From: an uncultured Clostridia bacterium
GTDB lineage: Bacteria > Bacillota > Clostridia > Christensenellales > Borkfalkiaceae
Length of the DNA: 64,000 nt
Direction of reading: 5' to 3'
NCBI GenBank assembly: GCA_944354125.1
Contig: CALVPT010000005.1
Span: 1 to 64,000 of the forward strand
Shown here: one piece after another, positions 28,416-38,382 of the stretch
How positions within the stretch are numbered: position 1 is the first letter of the stretch
Layout: the number at the start of each line of letters is the position of its first letter
Made by a program: the position numbers and the translations under genes
The notes under the pieces: model-generated
What the model was told of the DNA's origin: nothing
Databases searched by the model: none
What the model saw: the letters and a program-made list of their open reading frames with translations, nothing else

Positions 28416-29753
28416 ATGTCAGAAGTTATTGAGTTTATAAATGATTGGTTGGCTGCCCAATTTTATTTATACCTGTTTTTAGCTTGTTTGATATTCGCAA
28501 AATCTTTTCCCAAACGCAGTAATTTTTATATCAGAATAATTTTGATTATGCTTGTAATGATGGCGTTAGATTATGGTTACCGCTACATTATCAAGACTTA
28601 TGCGGATCCGTTGGGATATGTTGCATTAAGGATTTTTTTAAACTGCGTAAGATATTTTCTTGTGTATGGAATGTGTTTGCTGAGCATAGCCATGACATTT
28701 GAAGTCGATATGTGGAAAAATTTATTCTGTTGCACCACAGGATATACTGTTCAGCACATAACAATGATAATCTTTCAAACTATCAAGAGCCTTCCTGGTA
28801 AACGGATTGAAAGTTGGGCGGAAATGCTCATATTGATAGTTGTCTTTACTTCCATGTATTTGTTTGCGCGAGCAATCTATGTGATAAGACTCAGGGGAAA
28901 CGTCGATGACATTGTTCTCGACAATAAATCTATGCTTGTGCAGATAATTGTCGTTTTGTTTGCCGTTATCATACTCGGCGAACTCAGCGGACAACTCGTC
29001 TTCAGAAACACGGGGCTATCTACCAAGTCATTGATTTTGTTGATCTCTGCGTTTGATTTTTTATTTTGTTTATCTGCGCTTTTCGGACTTTTTAACAATG
29101 TCAAAGGCAAACAGATGAGCCTTGAGATAGAAATTTTAGAGAACATGAGAGAAAAACAGAGATTGCAGTATGAGATGTCTAAGGAAAATATAGAGATGCT
29201 CAATATGCGCTATCACGACATGAAACATCAGTTGGATGCCATGGATATAGACGATAAGCTTAAGACTGAACTGAAGGAGCGCCTAGGGGTATATACGTCG
29301 GTCATTCATACGGGAAATGCGACGCTGGACATAATACTTACCGAAAAAAGCTTATCTGCCAGGAAATATGGCTGTGAGTTTGTGTTTATGGTGGACGGCT
29401 CCGGCATCGACGGCATGAAGTCCATAGATGTCTATTCCATGTTCGGAAATATATGCGACAATGCCATCGAGGCTGTAAGACAGCTTCCCGATGTCGCTCA
29501 GAGGATAATAAATCTGGGCATACGCAGGATAAATGACAGCGTTAATATAAGTTGCGAGAATTTTGTGGCTAAGCCTCCGGAAATGATAAACGGCTTGCCC
29601 CAGACAACCAAGAAGGATAAGCGGAATCACGGCTATGGCATGAAGTCTATCAAAAGCATTGTCGAAAAATATAAAGGCAACATGGGCGTAACCGTCAGAG
29701 ATAATATCTTTTCGCTTACCATATCTGTACCGTATCCCATATTGACAAATTGA
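28416..29753 (+). CDS. AgrC-like sensor histidine kinase (GHKL)
   Basis: A 445-residue kinase with six or seven N-terminal membrane segments (about 1-225), a coiled-coil linker, a dimerisation motif YHDMKHQLD with probable phospho-acceptor H267, and a GHKL ATPase domain with DNAIEAV (near 348) and HGYGMKSIKS. This layout matches AgrC/VirS-type peptide-sensing kinases. No autoinducer peptide gene is visible beside it, so the signal is unknown. GAGGGAA precedes the start. Confidence 0.9.
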   Translation: MSEVIEFINDWLAAQFYLYLFLACLIFAKSFPKRSNFYIRIILIMLVMMALDYGYRYIIKTYADPLGYVALRIFLNCVRYFLVYGMCLLSIAMTFEVDMWKNLFCCTTGYTVQHITMIIFQTIKSLPGKRIESWAEMLILIVVFTSMYLFARAIYVIRLRGNVDDIVLDNKSMLVQIIVVLFAVIILGELSGQLVFRNTGLSTKSLILLISAFDFLFCLSALFGLFNNVKGKQMSLEIEILENMREKQRLQYEMSKENIEMLNMRYHDMKHQLDAMDIDDKLKTELKERLGVYTSVIHTGNATLDIILTEKSLSARKYGCEFVFMVDGSGIDGMKSIDVYSMFGNICDNAIEAVRQLPDVAQRIINLGIRRINDSVNISCENFVAKPPEMINGLPQTTKKDKRNHGYGMKSIKSIVEKYKGNMGVTVRDNIFSLTISVPYPILTN

Positions 29754-29787
29754 ATAATCGGGAAAAAATTTTGTTTTCTTGATCTGA

Positions 29788-29821
29788 ACACACCCTACAA
29801 AACTTCAGGGTGTGTTTTTTT
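29788..29821 (+). terminator. terminator of the two-component operon
   Basis: A 9-bp stem ACACACCCT/AGGGTGTGT (29788-29796 with 29807-29815) is followed by a run of T. It separates the regulators from the GH3 locus. Confidence 0.9.
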
Positions 29822-30033
29822 TGCCGCAATAAATGCAATGTAGGTTGTTTCGGCGACAAGGCGAGAGGTATTTATTTTCTTTTTTTGTTAAAGTGTTACA
29901 ATTGCTGAGCGTAAGCAGGAATGGTTGTTCTGCAAAAATTCCCGAAAGGAATCAGGATGAAAATGATTGGAAGAGGGGGCAAATTCAGCATTGTCGTACT
30001 CATAACCATAAAAATCATTTAAGGAGGATAATA

Positions 30034-33000
30034 ATGAAAACTAAGACGAAGTCATTCGGAAAGAAGAAATTGGCGGCGTTAGCGTCGGTGGCTCTTGCAG
30101 GCACAATCGCATTGACCGGTTTCTCTGTTCCGACGGTCGGAGCGTCTGCAACCACGTCATCCGAAGAGGAGGCGGGCAAGTGGTACACTGATTTCGGCTC
30201 ATATGAAGATGAGCAGAAGAGTGCGGGAGAACTCAACGAAAAGATAATGGAAGAGGGCTGCGTTCTGCTTAAGAACAACAATAACGCTCTTCCCCTTAAG
30301 ACGGAAAAGAAGATTTCGCTTTTTGGTGCGCGTTCTTATGATCCCGTTACCGGCGGTACGGGTTCAGGCGGCGGTGGCGGTAATTATGTCACCCTTCCCG
30401 ACAGTTTGGAAGCGGCAGGATTTGAGGTAAACAGCAAGGTCAAGGCTTGCTATGAAGCTAATCCCAATGTGGCAGAGACCGGAGCGGAGGGATATAAGGC
30501 ACAGACGGTAGAAAACGATATCTCCGTTCTCAACTCGGCGCAGACTTCGTACAGATACTACAACGATGCGGCAATCATTACTATAGCCCGTACGGGTGGC
30601 GAAGGTGCCGATTTGTATGTCCAGAACCTCTACTCGCACAGCGATAAGACCGAGCACTATCTCGAGCTGAACGACAACGAGAAGGCGCTTATAGAACACG
30701 TAAAGGCAAACTTCGACAAAGTCATAATTCTTTTGAATATTGCCAATCCCATGGAACTCGGCGAGCTTCAGGAAGATGAAGGCATCGACGCCATTTTGTG
30801 GATTGGTCAGCCTGGTATAACCGGCCTTAATGCAGTCGGAAGAATACTCAACGGCGAAGTCAATCCTTCCGGCAGGCTTGTAGATATTTATGCCTCCGAC
30901 TTCACGAAGGATCCCACCTGGAAGAACTTCGGTACGTTGAAGCAGTTCAACACTATCGACCCTGTTACAGGCGAAATAATAGAAGGTACCGATGTTTACG
31001 ATACCCACGTCCGTTATTACAACTCTGCGGAGAAGGCTGTAACTACTATTAAAATTGATAACCCTATGTTCACGGCAGAGACCATTGAATACGAAGAGGG
31101 TATTTATTTGGGTTACAAGTACTACGAGACTGCGGCGGCTGAAGCGGCGGCAGGCAACTACGAGGGCTTTGACTACGACGAGGAAGTTGTATATCCTTTC
31201 GGCTACGGCATGTCTTATACGACGTTCGAGCAGACGCTTGTGACTACTGCTGAGCAGTTCGAGACGGCAGTAAACAATGCAAACGGACTTGATGTAAAGA
31301 TCCCCGTTCAGGTTAAAGTAAGAAACACGGGCGACGTGGCAGGCAAGGAAGTTGTTCAGCTCTATATTCATGCGCCTTACACCAAGGGCGGCATTGAGAA
31401 GGCAGAGGTTGCGCTTGTCGGCTTTGCAAAGACCGATGTGCTTGCACCCAAAGAAGAACAGGTTGTAACTGTCGAAGTAAGAATAGGCGACATTGCATCT
31501 TTCGACTACAACGATGCAAACAAGAACAGTTACAAGGGTTGGGAAATTGAAGCAGGCGACTACGAGCTCAGACTTCAGAACAACTCTCATGAAACAATTG
31601 AAAACCTTGCTGTTACGCTGACTGCAAAGACGGAAGTGTTGGACAACGACGACGATTCGACAAACAATACGCCGCTCTCCATGTACGATTCGTCAAAGAC
31701 CGAACATGGCGGATATGAGCTGTTTGACTCTCTGCTTAACGTAAAGAGCACTCAGACCGTAGACGGCAAGACATATGGCAGCAATATGGTGCAGATGTCC
31801 CGTAGCGACTTTGCAGGAACTTTCCCCACAACTCCCGAAGCTAATGGCGGTTTGGTATATTCCGAGGAAGTGGCTAAGCTGCTCTCGCTGACCAATCAGG
31901 AGGCGGGCACAAGCCAGACGACGGGCGTGGACGAGTACAGATACAGTGCATTCTACAATTCTTCTGACGATAAGACGACAGACCTCTGGTACAGAACAAA
32001 TGAAGATATTCCCGAAGGCTGGACGCAGGCAGACGAAGATGACGTAAAGAACCGTGTGGACGGCAAGACGGCTATTCAGCTCCGCGATATGGCAGGCATC
32101 GATTATCTCGATGAATCTACGGCTGTAACGATCAACAACGTTGAATATGATTCGGGCGCAGCAGCATGGGAAGCATTCATGAATCAGCTCACCTATGACG
32201 AGATGATAACCATACTTTCCAACGGCGGTTTCGGTCATGCAGGACTTGAATCTATCGGCAAGGATCAGGTAAAGGACAACGACGGTCCCGCACAGCTCAA
32301 GCCCGACGGTACATATTGGTGCTGCGAGGTTGTAATTTCCTCGACCTGGAACACGGAACTTGCCTATGAGCAGGGCGCACACGTTGGTAACGAGTCCCTC
32401 TTTATGGGTACGGCAGGTTGGTACGGCCCCGGCGTCAACATTCACCGTTCGCCTTTCTCGGGACGTAACTTCGAGTACTATTCGCAGGACGGCGTTCAGG
32501 GCGGTATAATGGCAGCGGCGGTTGTATCAGGCGCTCAGTCAAAGGGTTGCAACGTATACATGAAGCACTTCGCGCTCAACGACCAGGAAGATAACCGCGG
32601 CGGTCTTGCAACATTCGCAACCGAACAGGCAATCCGTGAGAACTATCTCAAGGTATTTGAGTACTGCACAAAGGATGGCGGCGCAACGGGCGTCATGAGC
32701 GCATTCAACCGCGTCGGCGTAATGAACGAATACAACAACTATGTAACTCTCAACACCATTCTCCGCGATGAGTGGGGCTTCAGAGGCGCTTGCGTAACCG
32801 ATGCATATCAGAACGCGCTTGCTAAGGCAAACTATATGATCCGCGGCGGCTGCGACAGACCTCTCGGTACATATTCGGGCGACAACAGCATAACCGGCGA
32901 ATGGGATCCTTCGCTACGCAATGGCAAGGGCGGCGTTCGCGACGGTAACGTCGGCGCAGACGGTAAGATGCCCGAGTCTCCCACTCAGTGGGTTGCAGTT

Positions 33001-34023
33001 CGTGATTGCGCAACCAGAGCTCTCTGGTCGTCCGCAAACACCAACGCAAACGGCAACCGTCTTGACAAGAGCGTATTGAGCTACGATGAAGAGATAGTTT
33101 GGTATGCAGGTATCGACGGCGGTCAGACAGGTATCGTTCCTACTTCGTTTGCCGTTGATGCTGAAAAGTATGGTACAAGCGATATTTCCTACTCTGTAGA
33201 TGGCTTGCCCGAAGGAATGCAGGTAAATGCTCTCGGCGTGCTTACAGGCAAGTCTATGGAACTTGGCAGCTATAATGTAACCGTCAATGTGGTTGCGGAC
33301 GGCTGGGCAAAGAATTCGGCACAGGCTAAGCTGACCATACGTTCTCTTTATAACTCCTCCGATGCGGATTGCACCGCTAAGGCAGGCGAGGCATACACGA
33401 CAAAGCTTTCGCAGGATATGTTCATTGTCAATGAAAGCTGGTGGGATGGCGGTCTTGTTGACGGCATAACCTACAGTGTCCGTGACGGAGCTATTCCCGG
33501 ACTTACACTTTCACCTGACGGAACTCTTACCGGTACGCCTACAACGCCCGGCGAGTATATCATGACGGTAAGGACGACGCTCAGTTATCTTCGCATGAGA
33601 CCTCGTACGGCTAACTTCGACAGCGTTATCAAATTTGTAGTAACTGATGCGCAGGGCAATGTACCCGAAACTCCCGACGGTTCTACGACTGAAGGACCCG
33701 AGTTCAGAGTAGAGGACGGCAAGCTTCAGTACACCACAGACGGTACGACGTGGGTTGATGTTGCAACAGGCGTCGGCGGCGAAGGCGTTGGCATTTCCAA
33801 GATTGAAAAGACCAAGACCGAAGGACTTGTAGATACATATACTATAACTCTCACCGATGGCAGCACATATACATTCACCGTAACTAACGGCTCGAATGGA
33901 GCGGAAAACGCAGGCGGATGCAGCGGTTCGTTCGAGAGCACGGCGGCAATAGCCGGTGCGGCTCTCCTTGCGACGGCAGTTGCAGTGGTTGTGGCTGCTT
34001 CCAGGCGTAAGCGCAACAAGTAA
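30034..34023 (+). CDS. secreted, membrane-anchored GH3 glycosidase with permuted domains
   Basis: A 1329-residue surface enzyme of glycoside hydrolase family 3 (beta-glucosidase/xylosidase type). A signal peptide (1 to about 38) is followed by the GH3 alpha/beta sandwich domain (EEGCVLLKNNNNALPL, near 79), a fibronectin-like part after YPFGYGMSYTTF (near 390), and only then the catalytic barrel (about 640-950) with NVYMKHFALNDQED and probable nucleophile D923 in ACVTDAYQN. This is the reversed order known from Ruminococcus albus and Butyrivibrio enzymes. Two putative Ig domains (about 1036-1205) and a C-terminal membrane anchor (about 1304-1324, then RRKRNK) complete it. Start chosen at ATG 30034 behind AAGGAGG; an upstream extension of the frame is not translated. 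Substrate is uncertain. Confidence 0.9.
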   Translation: MKTKTKSFGKKKLAALASVALAGTIALTGFSVPTVGASATTSSEEEAGKWYTDFGSYEDEQKSAGELNEKIMEEGCVLLKNNNNALPLKTEKKISLFGARSYDPVTGGTGSGGGGGNYVTLPDSLEAAGFEVNSKVKACYEANPNVAETGAEGYKAQTVENDISVLNSAQTSYRYYNDAAIITIARTGGEGADLYVQNLYSHSDKTEHYLELNDNEKALIEHVKANFDKVIILLNIANPMELGELQEDEGIDAILWIGQPGITGLNAVGRILNGEVNPSGRLVDIYASDFTKDPTWKNFGTLKQFNTIDPVTGEIIEGTDVYDTHVRYYNSAEKAVTTIKIDNPMFTAETIEYEEGIYLGYKYYETAAAEAAAGNYEGFDYDEEVVYPFGYGMSYTTFEQTLVTTAEQFETAVNNANGLDVKIPVQVKVRNTGDVAGKEVVQLYIHAPYTKGGIEKAEVALVGFAKTDVLAPKEEQVVTVEVRIGDIASFDYNDANKNSYKGWEIEAGDYELRLQNNSHETIENLAVTLTAKTEVLDNDDDSTNNTPLSMYDSSKTEHGGYELFDSLLNVKSTQTVDGKTYGSNMVQMSRSDFAGTFPTTPEANGGLVYSEEVAKLLSLTNQEAGTSQTTGVDEYRYSAFYNSSDDKTTDLWYRTNEDIPEGWTQADEDDVKNRVDGKTAIQLRDMAGIDYLDESTAVTINNVEYDSGAAAWEAFMNQLTYDEMITILSNGGFGHAGLESIGKDQVKDNDGPAQLKPDGTYWCCEVVISSTWNTELAYEQGAHVGNESLFMGTAGWYGPGVNIHRSPFSGRNFEYYSQDGVQGGIMAAAVVSGAQSKGCNVYMKHFALNDQEDNRGGLATFATEQAIRENYLKVFEYCTKDGGATGVMSAFNRVGVMNEYNNYVTLNTILRDEWGFRGACVTDAYQNALAKANYMIRGGCDRPLGTYSGDNSITGEWDPSLRNGKGGVRDGNVGADGKMPESPTQWVAVRDCATRALWSSANTNANGNRLDKSVLSYDEEIVWYAGIDGGQTGIVPTSFAVDAEKYGTSDISYSVDGLPEGMQVNALGVLTGKSMELGSYNVTVNVVADGWAKNSAQAKLTIRSLYNSSDADCTAKAGEAYTTKLSQDMFIVNESWWDGGLVDGITYSVRDGAIPGLTLSPDGTLTGTPTTPGEYIMTVRTTLSYLRMRPRTANFDSVIKFVVTDAQGNVPETPDGSTTEGPEFRVEDGKLQYTTDGTTWVDVATGVGGEGVGISKIEKTKTEGLVDTYTITLTDGSTYTFTVTNGSNGAENAGGCSGSFESTAAIAGAALLATAVAVVVAASRRKRNK

Positions 34024-34098
34024 TAGTTTTGTTCGGCTTTTGCAAGACTTTGAATTCCAAGGTGATTTCAATCAATAATTAAAGCTTAATCCAAATAG

Positions 34099-34128
34099 CC
34101 TTGGTAATAGCATTTGCCGTTACCAAGG
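34099..34128 (+). terminator. hairpin between GH3 and lipoprotein genes
   Basis: A 9-bp stem CCTTGGTAA/TTACCAAGG followed by TTATATT. It may be a weak terminator or a processing site that sets the relative mRNA level of the next gene. Confidence 0.45.
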
Positions 34129-34171
34129 TTATATTGGTGTTATAAAAATTTTATAACGGAGATTATTCAAT

Positions 34172-35092
34172 ATGCAGAAAAAATTCAAGAAGATAATTGC
34201 AATGCTCTGCGCATTTGCAATGGCAGGAAGTTTTGCGGTAATGGCGGGTTGCGGCTCTGCCGATGATAACAAGAATGACGAGGGAAACAATCCTCCTATA
34301 ACAAATCCTGGTGGCAACGGTGACGGTCAGACCCCCGGCGGCAGCGAAGGCACAGATGATGCGTTTGCGGCTTATCCCAACATGAAGGACGAGCTTATCG
34401 CCTGCATGAAGACACATGATACGGAAACAGCTACATATCGTTTTGAAGCGGAGTGCACCGATTTGAGGGGCAAGACGGGTCCCGGTTGGTCAGGTGAAGC
34501 TCCCGGCAGTGCCATGGCGGTAGGTATTTCAGGCGGCGGAAGATATGACGGTTGCGTAAGCTATCTGTATTCGGCAGGTCTTACGGTAAACTTCATTGTC
34601 GTCTGCGACAGGGATGTTGATGACGCCGTGCTCTCTTTCAGTCTCGGTGCAGAACGTATGAACCTTCCCGTAACTCCCGATATATTCACCATAAGAGTTG
34701 ATAAAGTGGAGGAGGCTGACCTTGCCCCCGTAAGCGAAAACGGCGCAATCGGTGCATGGGATCTGGCTTTCCTTGCATACAAGCCCACTCCCTGGTATGT
34801 AATAAGCAGCTTTGAATGCCCCGAAACCTCTGTAATAAACAGTAAGGACGCAGTTGCACCCAGCAACTTCGCAGAGTTTAAAATAACTTCCCATCTCCAG
34901 CTTCAGGCGGGCGTAAACTGCATATCGTTGCAGATAGTCGGCGCACAGCTTGACCCCGATCTTGACGGCAAGACGACTATGGAATGCAAGGCGCCCTGTG
35001 TAGATTATATGGCAATAACCACGGATGCACAGCTCGGATTCTACGGACAGTACAGCAACAGCTTCGGAACTGACGGCCTTAAGATTGTTTAA
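34172..35092 (+). CDS. lipoprotein with carbohydrate-binding-like domain
   Basis: A 306-residue protein with a lipoprotein signal (VMAGC, lipidation at C27), a linker rich in Gly, Asn, Pro and Thr (28-70), and a beta-rich domain beginning TATYRFEAECTDLRG, a pattern typical of CBM6/CBM35-like modules (FEAE near the start, then GGGRYDGCVSYLY). It sits between two GH3 enzymes, so it probably holds a polysaccharide or oligosaccharide near the membrane. The CBM assignment is by pattern only. Confidence 0.7.
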   Translation: MQKKFKKIIAMLCAFAMAGSFAVMAGCGSADDNKNDEGNNPPITNPGGNGDGQTPGGSEGTDDAFAAYPNMKDELIACMKTHDTETATYRFEAECTDLRGKTGPGWSGEAPGSAMAVGISGGGRYDGCVSYLYSAGLTVNFIVVCDRDVDDAVLSFSLGAERMNLPVTPDIFTIRVDKVEEADLAPVSENGAIGAWDLAFLAYKPTPWYVISSFECPETSVINSKDAVAPSNFAEFKITSHLQLQAGVNCISLQIVGAQLDPDLDGKTTMECKAPCVDYMAITTDAQLGFYGQYSNSFGTDGLKIV

Positions 35093-35178
35093 GTCAGAAT
35101 ATTGATTGAATGACGTATATTTCTCCCGTCAGCGCGGCGGGGGAGGGTATATGTGTTTGAATTCAAGGAGAACATCAC

Positions 35179-38178
35179 ATGAAATTTTTAAAAGCAATAT
35201 GGAAAGGCTTCGGCTCGCGCGTGTGGTTGATTGTCACTGCAATAGTGCTTGTTATTGTCATAATTGTTAATATTCTTGCGTCCACGCAGTTCTTCAATAC
35301 GCTCTGCGTAGTTCTCAACAGTCCGCAGAGAATGGAGATTGTAGGAGACAACGACAAGTTCAGCGCGCTTGAAGGATATGACACGAGAGAGAAGGCTACC
35401 GAGTATGGCAATCAGGTAACCCGTGCCGCGGCGGAAGAGGGAATGATTCTCTTAAAGAACAATGGCAATGCTCTTCCCATAGCAAAGGGTTCTAAGGTTA
35501 GCGTATTCGGCAAAAGCAGTGTAGATATCGCGTACAGCGGCTCCGGTTCCGGCGGTGGCTCCTCGGAAAACGCCGTCGACATCTTTGCAAGCTTAGAGGC
35601 GGCAGGAATAGAGTACAACAAGGATCTCGTAGCATTCTATAACGACGACAATGCATCAGGTGCAGGTCGCCCCGCAAACTCCAGCGACCTCGATTCTGGG
35701 AATGTTATATCCAGCATACCTACGGGCGAAACGCCTTGGGGAAGTTATAACGATACTTTAAAAAGTACGTTTGACGAGTATAATGACGCTGCAATCGTCG
35801 TTTTGACGCGCATCGGCGGAGAGGGCTTCGACATGGCACGCTCATACCTCAAGTTGGATCAGAACGAAAAGACGCTCATACAAGAGGTAGGCAAGTTATT
35901 TGACAAAGTTGTGGTTGTGCTTAATGTCGCAACTTCCATGGAAATAAATGACATAGCAGCCGACGACAACGTCGATGCCATTTTATGGATTGGCTTTACG
36001 GGGAACAGCGGCATGCTTGCCCTCGGCGAGATTTTAACGGGCGAAGTCACTCCCTCAGGCAGAACGGTAGATACCTTTGCCACGCTGGAAAGCAACCCTA
36101 CATGGAATAATTTCGGCGGTGAATTAGGAGCAAGCTCTACTTATTCCGGAGATGCATATCTGTTGCCTTCAGGCAGACTCGGCTATATGAGCAGCGATAC
36201 ATACTTTGTAGACGAGGAAGAGGACATCTATGTCGGTTATCGCTACTACGAAACGGCATATGCCGAAGCCCAGGCAGGCAACTATGAAGGCTTTGATTAT
36301 GATAACGTCGTGGCATATCCTTTCGGCTACGGTTTAAGTTATACAACTTTCAGTTGGGAACTTGAAAATGCAGACGAACTTCCTTCAACTCTTGCAAAGG
36401 ACACGTCTGTAACCGTAAAGGTTAATGTAACCAACGACAGCGCGACGACAAAGGGTCGCGATGTGGTAGAACTCTATGTTACGGCGCCTTATTACGAGGG
36501 CGGTATAGAAAAAGCGGCTAAAGTACTGGTAGGTTTTGCTAAAACCGACGAACTCGCCCCCGGTGCAAGCCAGACGGTTACGATAACCGTAGACAGCCCC
36601 TACGCGTTTGCGTCCTATGACTGCTACGATAAGAACAAAGACGGTAAGACAGGCTATATTGCCGAGGCGGGAGATTATGTGTTTACAATCTCTACCGATG
36701 CTCATAACGCTAAGGAAATGGAGAATTCGACCTTTACGGCGAATATAGCCGATGATATTCTCTATACTGACGGCGCAAAAGAAGGTACGGTCGTAGATAA
36801 TCTCTATACCGGCAATGAAGACGAGCTCCTCAATGTTGACAGCGAGCTGTCCGTTCAACTCTCGCGTGCAGACTTTACAGGCACCTGGCCTACCAGCCGT
36901 ACTCTGGACGAAAAAAAGGTAGAGCAGAGCTTTGTAGACATAATAATGAACGTAAATGCTGATCCCAACAATCCTAATCAGTATACAGAGATGCCTAAGA
37001 CCGGTACCGATACGGTTGCACAGATCGTAACGGTTGACGAGGATGGCAATGAAAGAACGGAAAGCAGGGCAGTTATGTTCTCTGATCTCGTCGGAATTGA
37101 TTATAACGATCCCATCTGGGAGGCGTTCCTTGATCGCCTGACTATAAGCGAAATGGTAAATCTTGTAAATCAGGGTGCATTCCAGACAATAGCAATTGAA
37201 AGATTGGGCGTTCCCATGTCGTGGGAGACTGACGGCCCCGTGGGTTGGGTTAACTTTATGCCCGGAATAAGCGAAAGGTACGCAGGCTGTTGCGCCTATT
37301 GCTGTGAAAGTTTGCTTGCCGCAACGTGGAACGTTGATAGATTGTACGATATGGGCGTAGCTGTCGCAAATGAAGGCCTTGTCGGCTATGATGGCATGAC
37401 ATTCAGCGGCTGGTATGCACCCGGTCTTAACATTCACCGTTCGCCTATGGGAGGACGTAACTTCGAGTACTACTCCGAAGACCCCCACATCGGCGGAATG
37501 ATGGCGGCATCGCTTATGAAGGGACTTGCCACGGGCGGCGTATTCGTCAATCTCAAGCATTTTGCACTTAACGAGCAGGAGACACACCGCTCCATCAACG
37601 GCGTTCTTACCTGGAGCACAGAACAGGCAATGCGCGAGTTGTATCTCAAGAGCTTTGAAATAGCAATCAAGACGGCTCAGCAGGACTATACGCTTAAGGC
37701 GGATGGCGAAAGAGTAGAAGGCGGCGCAGTCAAGGCAATGGGCGTTATGTCCTCCTTCAACCGCATAGGCGGACGTTGGGCAGGCGGCGATTATCGTCTT
37801 CTCACCACAATACTTCGCGATGAGTGGGGTTTTGAAGGTCTTGTAATCTGCGATTTCAATACCTGCACGCACATGGTAGTAAAGGACATGGTCTATGCAG
37901 GCGGCGATCTGAATCTTGAAATGGCGGGATTCAGAGTATGGAACGATATCGACAGCGGTAACGCTGCAGATGTCTCCGTACTTCGCCAGGCTTCGAAGAA
38001 TATTCTCTATACAATAGCTAACTCCAACGCATACAGGGGCGACTTTATAATGCATATGCCTGTATGGCAGATAACAATGATTGTTGTTGACTGCGTAATC
38101 GTTGCGGGACTTGCAGTGTGGGGATTCTTAGCAATAAGAGGAGCTTTAAAAAAACAACATGATTCCTCCGAGGAATGA
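35179..38178 (+). CDS. membrane-anchored GH3 glycosidase with permuted domains, second copy
   Basis: A 999-residue paralogue of the upstream GH3 enzyme. It has an uncleaved N-terminal membrane segment (about 13-35), the sandwich domain with EEGMILLKNNGNALPI (near 88), YPFGYGLSYTTF (near 380), the barrel domain with FVNLKHFALNEQETH (near 794) and probable nucleophile D892 in GLVICDFNTC, and a second membrane segment near 963-986 close to the C-terminus. It lacks the Ig-like domains of its partner. Both ends in the membrane would hold the catalytic part at the outer surface. Good ribosome binding site AAGGAG. Confidence 0.9.
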   Translation: MKFLKAIWKGFGSRVWLIVTAIVLVIVIIVNILASTQFFNTLCVVLNSPQRMEIVGDNDKFSALEGYDTREKATEYGNQVTRAAAEEGMILLKNNGNALPIAKGSKVSVFGKSSVDIAYSGSGSGGGSSENAVDIFASLEAAGIEYNKDLVAFYNDDNASGAGRPANSSDLDSGNVISSIPTGETPWGSYNDTLKSTFDEYNDAAIVVLTRIGGEGFDMARSYLKLDQNEKTLIQEVGKLFDKVVVVLNVATSMEINDIAADDNVDAILWIGFTGNSGMLALGEILTGEVTPSGRTVDTFATLESNPTWNNFGGELGASSTYSGDAYLLPSGRLGYMSSDTYFVDEEEDIYVGYRYYETAYAEAQAGNYEGFDYDNVVAYPFGYGLSYTTFSWELENADELPSTLAKDTSVTVKVNVTNDSATTKGRDVVELYVTAPYYEGGIEKAAKVLVGFAKTDELAPGASQTVTITVDSPYAFASYDCYDKNKDGKTGYIAEAGDYVFTISTDAHNAKEMENSTFTANIADDILYTDGAKEGTVVDNLYTGNEDELLNVDSELSVQLSRADFTGTWPTSRTLDEKKVEQSFVDIIMNVNADPNNPNQYTEMPKTGTDTVAQIVTVDEDGNERTESRAVMFSDLVGIDYNDPIWEAFLDRLTISEMVNLVNQGAFQTIAIERLGVPMSWETDGPVGWVNFMPGISERYAGCCAYCCESLLAATWNVDRLYDMGVAVANEGLVGYDGMTFSGWYAPGLNIHRSPMGGRNFEYYSEDPHIGGMMAASLMKGLATGGVFVNLKHFALNEQETHRSINGVLTWSTEQAMRELYLKSFEIAIKTAQQDYTLKADGERVEGGAVKAMGVMSSFNRIGGRWAGGDYRLLTTILRDEWGFEGLVICDFNTCTHMVVKDMVYAGGDLNLEMAGFRVWNDIDSGNAADVSVLRQASKNILYTIANSNAYRGDFIMHMPVWQITMIVVDCVIVAGLAVWGFLAIRGALKKQHDSSEE

Positions 38179-38224
38179 TTTAAGCAAATAACAGAAACCT
38201 TATCCTTTTAGACCATAAATGTTC

Positions 38225-38271
38225 AAAAGATAATCTCCGGATTCATAAAAGAATTTCGGGGATTATCTTTT
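38225..38271 (+). terminator. terminator of the GH3 locus
   Basis: A long stem pairs AAAAGATAATC (from 38225) with GATTATCTTTT (to 38271), with further inner pairing, about 45 bases past the second GH3 gene. Confidence 0.7.
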
Positions 38272-38321
38272 ACTTAACATATAACAATATAAAATAATAA
38301 ATATATTGACAAAGCAGGCGC

Positions 38322-38350
38322 TTGACAAATATCATATAGTCAGGTATAAA
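38322..38350 (+). promoter_or_regulatory. promoter of sugar O-acetyltransferase gene
   Basis: TTGACA (38322-38327) and TATAAA (38345-38350) with a 17-base spacer, 32 bases before the ATG. Confidence 0.75.
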
Positions 38351-38382
38351 GCATATGGCTGTTTGCCAAAGGGAGGAATAAA

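Noticed and set aside
29833..30033. N-terminal extension of the first GH3 frame
   Set aside because: The strong AAGGAGG and signal peptide begin at 30034; the extension lacks a ribosome binding site and would hide the signal peptide.
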